Shown here piece after piece: positions 46,936 through 57,459 of a stretch of DNA of 64,000 bases. Location: assembly GCF_000001735.4 (NCBI RefSeq), contig NC_003070.9, positions 3,720,001-3,784,000 on the forward strand, written 5' to 3'. A program made the position numbers and the translations under genes. A model generated the notes under the pieces. The model saw only the letters and a program-made list of their open reading frames with translations, did not search any database and had not been told where the DNA came from. Every line of letters starts with the position of its first letter. Within the stretch, counting starts at the first letter, position 1. The stretch comes from Arabidopsis thaliana. Taxonomy: Eukaryota > Streptophyta > Magnoliopsida > Brassicales > Brassicaceae.

Positions 46936-48212
46936 CTATCGCGAAGTCTTGATCCCTCTTGCTTGTTTCTTCTTATCCCTTTTCTTCATAGTTTTGGTGG
47001 TTGACCGTCTCCTGCTCTGTTTCATGGGTTTGGTTTTCCTCACAGGCACAGGCTGCTTTGTGGAAGCTTTGGCCGTGGAACCTGATTCTGTTGATTGAGT
47101 CTTCTCCTTGCGAATAGGCTCTTCCTCTTCACGAGATATCTCACTTGTTGTCACAGTTACTTTCAACTCGCCTGTATCATACATCGTCGTGGCTTTCATC
47201 CACAAAGAAACACAACAAATATCAGAACAAAGCCAGTCAAAGCAAAATCATACTAATGCAAAAGCAATCAACGGAGAAAAAGACATCAATAATGCTTGTG
47301 TTGCAAACTTCTCCATTCCAATCAACCAGCTTTCACATTATGGCGACAAACTATCAATCATTGCGTAATGGAAAACAAAAAAAAAAAAGATTACAAAAAG
47401 ATTACCAGATGTTGAAGCATCAGGCTCTGCTTCTTCATCCTCTGCATCCACTTCATCTTCAGCTTCCCCATCTTCATTATCCTCGCCATTACCAGCAACC
47501 ATTAGCTCTTCCAATTTCCTCTGCAAAGCTCATATACCAGATTCAGAACAATAAGAGAAAAGATAGGCTCAAGTCCAAGAATCAAAATCTACATAATAAA
47601 AATGATTGATCATCAACAATCTCTCTGACATCTCATCCACTATTAATCACTCATACATCACAGACACTATCGAAGGACATGTAAAATTTCGATTAACAAT
47701 TGCGGTCAAAACAAAAGAAGCACTCAAATTTCTATAGAAACAAATCAGAACAAGCTCATTGCACAACCTCTTACCAAAAAGACAGTGTTTTTAAGCTCCA
47801 GACAAATCTAAATTTAGCTAAACAAAGAATTTGAGACTAATCTATAACGCATATCAGAATAAGAAGGAACAGTTAGATGCTTACATTCTTACGGGCCTCG
47901 ATTCGTTTCCGCCTAAAAGCTTCCTCCTGCTGCTTCTGAGCTTCCTTTCTTCTTTTCTTCTTCCTCTTGTGAAAACCAGTCACAAAATCCCTACCAACAA
48001 AACAACACACACCAGAAAACTCACTAATCATGCGAATTCAAAGATTCCCAGATTGAATCAGCAGTAAAGTTAGAATTTTTATTGTACTTGAGATCTTTCT
48101 CGTCAAAAGAGACGGTGAGGCTTTTGTTCTTGCGAGCTCTCTTCCCAATGTGCCTAGCACTAGTCGGCGTAGCCAGTGAACCCGCCTCCTCATTATGCAA
48201 GCCTCCCGTCAT
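46936..48212 (-). CDS. RRP17/Nop25-family rRNA-processing protein
   Basis: Four exons, 48088-48212, 47885-47990, 47406-47520 and 46936-47171, total 582 nt (193 aa). The family core is split between exons 1 and 2: SLTVSFDEKDLKDFVTGFHK, then RKKKRRKEAQKQQEEAFRRK and RIEARKN, matching Nop25/RRP17 (FDEEDRKEYLTGFHKRK...). An acidic Glu/Asp-rich segment in exon 3 and a strongly basic Lys/Arg tail (KRDKKKQARGIKTSR) follow, as expected for a nucleolar protein. Yeast Rrp17 is a 5'-3' exonuclease in pre-60S maturation; human NOL12 is related. There is no upstream in-frame ATG. Site II (TGGGCC/T) motifs upstream fit a ribosome-biogenesis promoter. It is divergent from SYP125. Confidence 0.88.
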
Positions 48213-48723
48213 CACCAGATACTTCCTCCGATCGGAAACGAAGCGGTTCAGGTCAAAAATTAGGTTTTGCGAGGTTTAATCAAAACAAGCCTATGAAGAA
48301 GAAGAAGCAGGAAGCAGAAAAAATGGCCTTTTAATTGGGCTTTAGGCTTTAAGGCTTGGCCCATTATAAGGGTAATATTGTCTTTGACTAAATGGAGCTA
48401 ATTTGGTTAAGAAAAAGTTATGCCATTGACTAAATTTGGACAATTACCAAAAGTGGCTTGTGTCTCTCGTTTCTAACAAAACAAAATAAACCTTCCCACA
48501 AAACTAAAAGTTTTTCTTTTTCACTCATCAAAATAAAACAAAAAAAAAACTTCCTAGCATCTTCTTCCTCTTACTCATGCAGAGGACGACGATGGTGATG
48601 TTCATCATCATAATCAATTGCTTTTGAACAAAAACAAAATCAAAGAAAAAAACACATAAAACCCCAAAAAAAAAACTTCTGTACATAATTAAGCCAGAGA
48701 AAGAAAATAAAGACAGAGTAAAA
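48213..48723. other. Divergent RRP17-like / SYP125 intergenic region
   Basis: A 511-base divergent region. The left part carries the site II-like elements; the right part is A-rich leader-like DNA before the SYP125 ATG. Confidence 0.6.
48336..48363 (-). promoter_or_regulatory. Site II-like elements upstream of RRP17-like gene
   Basis: TGGGCT (plus strand, 48336-48341) and TGGGCC (minus strand, 48358-48363) lie ~125-150 bases upstream of the ATG. Paired TGGGCY elements are characteristic of plant ribosomal-protein and ribosome-biogenesis promoters. Confidence 0.5.
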
Positions 48724-49706
48724 ATGAACGATTTATTCTCTAATTCATTCAAGAAGAACCAGGCTCAACTGGGGGATGTTGAGGCAGGTCAAGAAACGAT
48801 GAACCTCGATAAATTCTTCGAGGATGTCGAGAATGTGAAGGACGACATGAAAGGAGTCGAGGCTCTTTATAAGAAGCTTCAAGACTCAAACGAGGAGTGC
48901 AAGACGGTTCACAATGCCAAGAAGGTTAAAGAGCTACGAGCTAAGATGGATGGAGACGTAGCAATGGTCCTTAAGAGGGTTAAAATCATCAAGCAGAAGC
49001 TCGAAGCCTTAGAGAAAGCGAATGCTAATAGCCGTAATGTCCCTGGTTGTGGGCCTGGTTCGTCTACGGATAGGACTCGATCTTCTGTGGTTAGCGGTCT
49101 CGGGAAGAAGCTCAAAGACTTGATGGATAGTTTTCAAGGTCTACGTGCTCGTATGAACAATGAGTATAAGGAAACCGTAGAGCGCAGGTCTTTGTTTTTC
49201 TTTAGGTTTCTTGTGTTGCAAGCTATGCTCTGTTTGGGTTGCAAGTTATATGATTATGTTAAAATTGGTGCAGGTATTTCACAATAACAGGAGAAAAAGC
49301 AGACGAGCAAACAATCGATAACTTGATAGCGAGCGGTGAGAGCGAGAATTTTCTCCAAAAAGCGATTCAAGAGCAAGGAAGAGGTCAAATCCTAGACACG
49401 ATATCTGAGATCCAGGAGAGACATGATGCAGTGAAGGAGATAGAGAAGAATCTACTGGAGCTGCACCAGGTTTTCTTGGACATGGCAGCTCTAGTAGAAG
49501 CGCAAGGGCAACAATTAAACAACATAGAGAGCCATGTGGCGAAAGCGAGCTCGTTTGTGAGAAGAGGGACTGATCAGCTCCAAGATGCGAGGGAATACCA
49601 AAAGAGCTCGAGGAAATGGACTTGTTACGCCATCATCCTCTTCATCGTCATCTTTATCCTCCTTCTCATTCCCCTTCTACCTCACATAATGCTCATGTTG
49701 AAGTGA
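48724..49706 (+). CDS. SYP125: Syntaxin of plants 125 (Qa-SNARE)
   Basis: Two exons, 48724-49187 and 49274-49706, total 897 nt (298 aa), the SYP12-family length. The N-terminal peptide [11 protein letters not shown] is the SYP12-type start. A Habc three-helix region covers ~residues 40-160. The SNARE motif is ~204-265 ([20 protein letters not shown]...), with the central Q seen as [14 protein letters not shown]-terminal tail anchor follows ([18 protein letters not shown]). It should sit on the plasma membrane and drive vesicle fusion. SYP125 is known to be pollen-specific and, with SYP124 and SYP131, to act in pollen tube growth. Confidence 0.96.
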
Positions 49707-51042
49707 ATTTTCTAAAGAGTTGAACTTGAAATCTCAAAATCATCTCTTCGCTTGTTATTTTTCCTCTTATTTTATATTTTGTTAATATTGAATGAAATAG
49801 TTAGATTACGGTGAAACCATGGCAAACAATTTGTAGAGATTTTTGAAGTACCAGTTCTTTATTATTATTGTATATCTTTTGACAATTATTATCTTCATCG
49901 TTAGTGTTTATATGACAATGTTGTATCATAGATGCTGAAATGTTAGAGTGAAGCATATACATTGTTTTAGATTCAAATTAGGGATTTGTTTCGGAAAATT
50001 GGAACTAAATTTTGGGATTAGCAATAGCATTATCAAAAGGGTTGTGTTTGTAAGTATATAGAAATGGAAAAGCATATGGGCTACGTATGGTATGGAATGG
50101 AATAAAATCGATAAACTAAATGTATTAAGATAAACAAAGCTTTTAAGCTTATATAACAGTTTTTTCTTCACAAATTTTAGCCTAAAATTTTTGCTAAGAT
50201 ACCACCAATAACGGTGGTATAAATGGTGTCTCTCATAAACCACAACTCAGTTATTTGGAGAGACAAAAGGAGTTTTCATTTATTTATTTAATAATTCATA
50301 TATGAACTTTACTAGTTGGATGTATTTAAAAACTTTATAAAACGACATTTGTTGTCAAAACCACGTACCTTGAAGGTGGTGTTGGAGTAAAGAATTGGGG
50401 GGCATGTGCGTTGGGTGGGCGATCGAAAACGCATTTGCTTACATTTATTTGGCTAAGGACCACTTCAGGAAACCGCTTCATACTAACTTCAGAGAAACGG
50501 TAAGATACAACCTTCTTTTTTTTACGTCAAGATTCAGCCCTCTTTTCTCTATATTATTATAATATATGTGTCCGGTGTCCCCATCCATGAATACATATAT
50601 TTTAATTTCAGTCTTTATCGTATCGGACTCTCTTAATCCCAAAGCCTATGGGAATTAGAAATTCTGATAAGACAAAACTTTCTTCTGCTAAATCCAAAGA
50701 CTTTCATTCATTTTCTATGAATAATGCACGTTCATCGATAGTTTCCAACTATACAAAACTGAATTGCTTATACACATTTTCTACTAATGTCTTCGACTTC
50801 GGTAACGTCCATACTTATCTATCTTAGCTTAGCGTTAATAACTAATAGCATCACTCTAGATTTTTCGATATCAGCACATTCATTTCATTTCATTTCATGT
50901 GTTTAGCCTCTTGTAGTGGTTGGGCCAAAGCCATTTTCCTTTAGGTGATTAATTTACCTTTTCAGAATTAGATTTTCGACTCATGACGAAAGCAGAAAGT
51001 AGTAACATCCACGATTTACTAAACACCTTGAATCCTATTTTA
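49707..51042. other. Intergenic, SYP125 3' flank
   Basis: The first ~200 bases are the probable SYP125 3' UTR. A less AT-rich patch at about 50370-50480 (ggtggtgttggagtaaag, ttgggtgggcgatcg) has no open frame or repeat that I recognise. The rest is AT-rich, leading to the Helitron 3' end. Confidence 0.5.
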
Positions 51043-51815
51043 CTAGATAAGGCCCGCCTAAATAAGCGGGTGTAAGATGTAACTGTAATTTTTATCGATA
51101 ATATTTAAATTTTGAATAATAAAATAATAATCTATACATTGTTCTTGATATATAATTTTGAATAGTAAAATAGTAGTCTTATGCATTTTATTTTATTATA
51201 CCCATTCAATCTTATTGATGATATTTGAAGTCTAAATAGTAACCTACACACTTTTTCTTTATTATAATTTAGTATTTAGAAGAAAAGAACAAATTTTTTA
51301 TCTTACATATTCAATTTTGTATACAATTTAACTATCTATTTCATAAAAAGCTTGATTTTAATTCTACACACTTCATCTTACTTGATAATGATTTCATGTC
51401 AAAATAATATATATATGAGATCAAATCTATATCTTAGTTAATATTAAAAATTATTAACAATTAACAAAACATAAATAATAATAATAAAAAATTTGTTAAT
51501 ACCATACATATTAAAAATTTGACCAATAACATATATAAATTTTTTTGGTTAATTTTTCTTTTGGTTAAGAAAAACAAATGTAATATTTTTTAGATATAGA
51601 CATATGAATTAGTATATGTTAATAATGATTTATTTTTTAGTTTTCTATTTCTTTAAGAAAAAAAAAGTTAATTGATTTATTTTTTAGTATTTCTATTTCT
51701 TTAAGAAGAAAAAAGTTAATTATTTTCTTATACGTGTCAACATCTGATTGATAGACTTGACCCATGGCATAATCCTATGAGTTAGTAATTTTAAAAAACA
51801 TTTTATATAATAAGA
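51043..51815 (-). mobile_element. Non-autonomous Helitron (ATREP/Basho-like)
   Basis: Read on the minus strand, the element starts TCTTATTATATAAAATG at 51815 and ends in CTAG at 51043. A GC hairpin, CCCGC-loop-GCGGG (51053-51070), lies six bases before that terminus. The flanks are A on the 5' side and T on the 3' side, the A^T insertion site of Helitrons, with no target duplication. The 773-bp interior is AT-rich with repeated ttgaatagtaaaatag-type words and no coding capacity. These features together match non-autonomous Arabidopsis Helitrons. Confidence 0.75.
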
Positions 51816-54272
51816 TGTCCACATGTTTATAAAAGGAAATATCACCGGTTTATAAAAAAAATTTGGACTATTAATCCAGGTAATAAACTAATTTCATATG
51901 AAGTCCAAACAACTAACCACATAGCAGATTTTACTGTTCTCTACTTCTTTTGCCCTTAAAGGCTCTAATAATTGAAAAAGAAAGAAGAAAAATGCTAAGA
52001 ATTGTTTAGTAGATCGAATATTCAATTATCAATTTGTGTGTTAAGCTTAGTTAGTAGTACTATGAGTTTGGTGACAACAACTAATCAAGTCGTAACGAAT
52101 TTTATAGTTAATTAGTTTCGTTTTTGTTTCTATATAAATCGTTTTCTAGATTTTTGTTCTCATGCAAAAGAAAGTCAACGGACGGAGACACCAGCAAAGC
52201 CTTGGTGTCGCCATTAGTTTCAGCCGTTCGGCACGCATGAACATGATTCGTCCGTCAACGCTTTTAAATTTTGATTGTGATATAATTCTATTATTGTCGA
52301 CACAAGCAATTACAAAGTAGAGTATGTTTCGATGAATGCCGATAAGAGTTTGAATATTCTATGAAATTTCAATCATGCATGACTATATATGACTCGAATA
52401 TTCATGTTCTTTATAGATTTCAAAGATTGATCTAATCAATCTTTGATTATGGAACCCTTGATTACCAAAGGAAGAAGAAGAAGAAGTATAAGCTTATGGT
52501 ATTCTTTGCATTCAGAAGTCTATCGAATTACTCTAAAGGATGTATACAATAGCTAAAAAGAAACAAAAAGATTTGTATCAGCGGCAAAGACCAATTATAT
52601 ATAAGTCCGTATACTTTATTTTATACATCAAATTGATCTTTGTATAGAGACTTATCTTCTTCGTTTTTTTTTGTTTTGTATATAGAGATTGGCCCTTCAT
52701 TTGGTGCGAGAGTGTAGAAGAGAGCTTCGCCGCAAAATAAATTGAAATGAGAAAAGTCATGCGTCGTCGACTTTCATACTGAAACAGCGATAGATATCTA
52801 TAGATCTATTATACATTCTAAATAGTTTTTGACTTTTTAACGAGAGGTAATATGTTGGACTCTTGCGAGCAAAACAAAAGTTGAGTATTAATTTTTCATT
52901 GGTAGGCAACTATATATATAAAATTCATAACGGAGATCAAATGTACAAGTGGGCTTTAACTTGGTGATTTGTTTTTATTACGATTCTCATTAAGATATGC
53001 GTATTCACTCCAAAACAATCTTTGAACAAGTTTGTGGATTTGCTTGCATTCTTAAATAGTTCATATGTCACCGTTCCACACTAGAGACACGATCATTAAT
53101 TAGGTTGGAATTTAACATAACACTTGTTGCCTTGCCTCTCTTCTTGTTCCGTCATTTTAAGAGTTTATATAACATTCACATATATTTTCCATATATCTAT
53201 CAAGACATTTTTTTAAAATTCACACTACAATGTTTTTACTTTTTTCTATTTAAATTTGCAAGGAGTCAATAGTCACATACAAACATATCCTTTAAAATGA
53301 ACAACACAACTAATCGAACCAAACTAACCAAGTTTGCCAAACCAAACCAAAGTAGTGGACTTTCAAAACCAAACTAACCAAGTTAATTGATACTTCTTTT
53401 CGTACTTTTAACAAAAAAAAATAAAAAATTGGTTAACATTCTTGTCATCTATGAGATTGAACTTGATATACGAAATACTAATCGTCCATCCATAATCAAG
53501 AGTAGACTTTCCAACGGAAGTAACAAAATCTGAGCAAACCAAACCATGGAACTAACCAGTAAAACCAACGATAACCGAAATGTCAACTATTTTAGCGCGT
53601 GAAATCTATCAGAGATGGGACACACACAAGTCTTTGAGTAAAACTTAAGCCGAAATAGCTGTTGTGACTTTTGTCAAACCAAACTAAACACAATGGGCGC
53701 CACAGTGACCACCTTTAGTTGACCTTGACTTCTTTTTTCCTTTTTTGTTCCCCTAAATCATATTGGTTTATTCAGAATTATTTCTTCTTCTTCTAAGTTT
53801 TCGTCCTTACTAATTTTCTTCGAGCATTCAATATAGAATTCATTGAACATAAGAAATTTTCAAACGATTATGTAGAAAAACCCTTAGAATAACATAACAT
53901 TGTTGTCAGATATTAATTATTTGTATGGTATATGGACCCATCGGATACCAGGTGAATGATTTGGAAAAAAAAAAAAAAATTATTAATGTTTTATTTCTTA
54001 CTCAAAAAGAGTAATTATTTATTTTGGTGGAAATGAAGATGCTAACCTTCTTTTCAATTGGCCATTACTAAACGCTAATGTATTTTATACATAATTATAC
54101 TTTTTCTTTTTTGGTAAGTAACATAACTGTACTCATTAGAGAAACAGTTCATGAGATACTTGTATTTTTGCTGATTCTGATTTTAAAAATTCGTCAAAAA
54201 CGCCAAAAATTCGAATATTCCATAAAATTTGTCTTCACGTTAGCCGAGGAGAGTTTGAAAATCATAACTATC
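51816..54272. other. Intergenic, no gene seen
   Basis: AT-rich DNA without convincing ORFs. It contains a repeated ccaaactaaccaagtt (53321 and 53367 regions), a short hairpin-like segment at 52168-52200 (gacacca...tggtgtc) and A-rich tracts near 53960. Confidence 0.5.
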
Positions 54273-54542
54273 ATTTTGCATGGAAAAATCCCAAAAAAAA
54301 AACCCAACTAATTTTAATTTGAATGTTTAATACACAATACTTTTTGATTGGAATAAAAATACCTTAATTATATATATTTAGCTTAAAAATACTTTACATT
54401 TAAATTGTTAGTGAATTCAAACCCGTGACTTAACGTCCCTTTACAACCGTTAAAGAATCTCTGACTGACGTTAAATTCTAACTACACGCATTTAAACGAA
54501 TATAATACTTTTTGTTTATAAATACTAGTGAATATAATGCTT

Positions 54543-54600
54543 TAGCTTGGTGGTAACGGATGAGGTCAACAACCCATAGGGTCCTGGGTTCGAAAAGCCT
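54543..54600 (+). repeat. tRNA-like module in left MULE arm
   Basis: tagcttggtggtaacgg resembles a Pol III A box, and ggttcgaaaagcc about 35 bases later resembles a B box. A full cloverleaf is not evident, so this is tRNA-derived or tRNA-like, not a tRNA gene. Confidence 0.5.
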
Positions 54601-54954
54601 ACAGATCCCTTTTTCATCTTTTTTGCTCTGCAAATAGAAACCCTAGCCGCCGGTCAACAGAGTAACATAGCTTGGATTCATGCATCATAGACTAGATTCC
54701 GGCTATAAGGTCCAGCAAAGATCTTTAAAAATCTTTGATTTGTTAATTTAAAATTGCTCAAAATTTTAAAAAATCTTCCCATCAATTAAGGTTTTACATT
54801 ACAAAGAGAAAGAGAGAAGACGAAAAAGACGGAAGAAAAATTTCAGATCCAATACTGAAAATTTAAGGTCAGATCCAATACTGAAAAATTTCGTGTTGTT
54901 CTTTGTCAGAGGAAGAAGACGGAAGAAAAAAAAAACGAATTTTTTTTTTAATGG

Positions 54955-55008
54955 AGTTTCAATCCCGGGTTCGACTGTTGATAATACACAGCTTTCACCA
55001 CCAGACTA
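54955..55008 (-). repeat. tRNA-like module in right MULE arm
   Basis: On the minus strand, tagtctggtggtgaaagc is followed by cccgggattgaaactcc. It has the same order and spacing as the left-arm module in opposite orientation, as expected for the inverted arms. Confidence 0.5.
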
Positions 55009-56992
55009 CAACACAATATGCCTTAATGCATATAAATAAATTGTATATATCAGTTTAAATACGTAGAACTGAAAATTTAACGCTAGTTAACGATTTTGTA
55101 ACGGCCGTTAACGGACGGTAAGTTACGGAGTCGAATCTACTAATATTTTAAATGTTTTGTATTTTTAAACTAATCTAAAAGTATTGGGTATTAAACATCC
55201 AAATTAAAATTAGTTGATGTTGTTTTTGGGATTTTCCCCATTTTGCATAAATTTTTGTTGAAATTTACCTTGATCTTTTTTTTTCTTTGAGAAAACCCAG
55301 GGACCATCTTTTCGTTTTACAAATTTAGTTTATCATTTATCATTCGTACAAAATATCCTGTATTTTCTTTATATAAAAAAGATCTTGTCTTTATCATCCT
55401 TCACTACGACGTTTATTAATTAAAAATCCACCCAAAAATGTCATATTCGTCCCTTTGTCCTTGGATTTTATATTCACTGCTCTAGCAATTACTATACTTC
55501 ATTTTACACAGATTTTTCAGGAAGTTTGACAATTATGTTGTTTTGGAATTTCGCAGTGAGTTTGAAATTATGAAAGTTCCATTTGGTTGTGAATTATCAA
55601 AAGGGGGAAGTGTACAGGGGTAATTTAGGAAGTTTGGGTTATGATAAATGATAATCATATGCAAATCTTAGTTCAGAAGTGCCGCGAATCTGGGAAAAGA
55701 ATAAGCACAGCTTTTTAAAATTACCTTTAACCCCTTTATTTTAAAACAATTTCTTTATTCGCCTTTACCTTTTTTTATCAACCAAATTTTGCCTCTTTCT
55801 CTTTACTCTGCCTATTAAGCAAAAAGCCAAAGATTAGATGGAAACCAATTAACATCAAGTAAGACTGAAGAAAGAAAAAGAGTATTTTAAAATTGCGTAC
55901 ATATGAATCTGTCCTATAAATTTTGAACCTATCCTAATACCACGGACTTATATATGTGAACGTTAACAACACTTTCAAACTCAAAAAGAAGATATATGGA
56001 TAAGCATTCCACGTAACCGTACATTGTTATGTTCTTTTCTAGATAAACAAAATCTTTGCGTGGTCGAAATTGAAAAATAAATCTTTATATCTGTAAAGAA
56101 AATTTCGATGTCACTTTATAAGAAAAACCAATGCTGCATCCCATGAAACAAATTAATTCCAAGAACATTATCCAAAACGAATTTAATGTTATCCAAATAG
56201 ATCAAGAAAATTAGTTGGACCGTCGAATGAAATGCGATCCTTGCTGATTAGCACATGACGTGTTCATTTATTTTTGCCACCATTCCACCGACCTCAACTC
56301 TTCTTTTGGTAAAATTTTATGTTTATGATATCTTGTGATACACAATTTATTACTATTTGGTACATTTTGAAGTATTTGTTTTTGCATGATATATGACGTT
56401 AATTTGAACTGATATTAGTCAATTTATGGGTACAAAAGTTGAAAGTTTAGAGCACTATGTTGGATTTATTAAAAATGATATCATACAATGGTTCAATATA
56501 TATATATTTTTTTCCACGTTTTTAATAACATTTTTGTAAACAAGTCTTCTACTATTGTCTTTATTGTTAATGAGTTTCTAGTACCTAATTAGGAATTTTG
56601 AGGATATACGATACATTAATGAGTTACATTATCCCGAAAACAAAATCTTGAAAACGAACAAAGATAATTTGGACATTACTCGTTATGTATACGTATGGAA
56701 TTGGATAGAGCCGTTGAACCATCAAGTGGGTCTTCAAGTCAACGAACTGAATTTGATTTTACACTCATGTACATCGGCCACAATTTTATTCACACACTAC
56801 TAACACCTCTGGTGTCCACTTTTTTCTTTCTCTAGATTGATGTGTTAAGATTTTTGTTGCAATTCATTTATTCAGGTATTTTTATATATATATATATATA
56901 AATTAGAATAAACTAATTTAAAGAAAGATATAGCAATTATGTTTCACATTTTAACATTCTCAATCATTTATAAAACTAATGTGGTGATGAAT

Positions 56993-56993
<1 letters not shown>

Positions 56994-57031
<38 letters not shown>
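56994..57031. repeat. TA microsatellite
   Basis: An uninterrupted (TA)n tract of about 38 bases lies ~265 bases upstream of the STP1 TATA box. It is likely to vary in length between accessions. A shorter TA tract lies at about 56884-56902. Confidence 0.9.
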
Positions 57032-57035
<4 letters not shown>

Positions 57036-57295
57036 TTGTGAACTAATGGTAAATATTTAAAATAAGACATACGTACATAAATCCACGGACTCTTAAAGTC
57101 ATGATGCGGTTAATAAATGTTCACATAACGGTAACCAAGTGGCTCAAAATCATGAAACAACGTCACATAATTTATCTTATAATGTGGATAATTAGTACCG
57201 CATTATTTGTAAGAAAATTAAATTAATTATAGATTCACAGCTAAGAAAATACGAAAAGACAGCTCAACACTTTTCCACTTCTATTCCCCACTGTC

Positions 57296-57302
57296 TATAT
57301 AA
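57296..57302 (+). promoter_or_regulatory. TATA box of STP1
   Basis: tatataa follows ccccactgtc and lies ~160 bases before the start codon, leaving a CT-rich leader of ~130 bases. Confidence 0.65.
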
Positions 57303-57459
57303 CTCTGATAAATAATCTCTGATCTCTCCATCTAATATCTCTTTCTCAATTTCGGTTCCACTTTCCTTTCGTTTGCAAAAACCCATCCCATCAAAAATAA
57401 ACAAGAGGGCCTAAAGAAGAATCCTAAAGACTTTACGGGTCTTGTTTAGGATAAAAGAA

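Larger units (their letters stand above)
54273..55248. mobile_element. Foldback Mutator-like (MULE) element with 9-bp TSD
   Basis: The 9-mer attttgcat flanks the element exactly, at 54273-54281 and 55240-55248. Between them, 958 bp start ggaaaaatcccaaaaa and end with the inverse (tttttgggattttcccc). The arms are long inverted repeats of roughly 300-340 bp each, with matching words such as ccaactaattttaattt, gaatgtttaata, acaatactttt and acgttaaatt. Perfect 9-bp duplication plus GGGAAAATCCC-type termini are diagnostic of Mutator-like elements. There is no transposase, so it is non-autonomous. Each arm contains a tRNA-like A-box/B-box module. Confidence 0.8.
55249..57459. other. STP1 upstream region
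   Basis: AT-rich non-coding DNA up to the STP1 leader. It includes a TA microsatellite, a probable TATA box and a ~160-base leader. No gene is seen. Confidence 0.6.

Noticed and set aside
46784..47368. Plus-strand ORFs opposite the RRP17-like gene
   Set aside because: They are antisense to a confidently spliced gene and have no domains.
54543..54600. Possible tRNA gene
   Set aside because: A- and B-box-like words are present, but I cannot draw an acceptor stem or anticodon arm, and the segment is repeated inside the inverted arms of a transposon.
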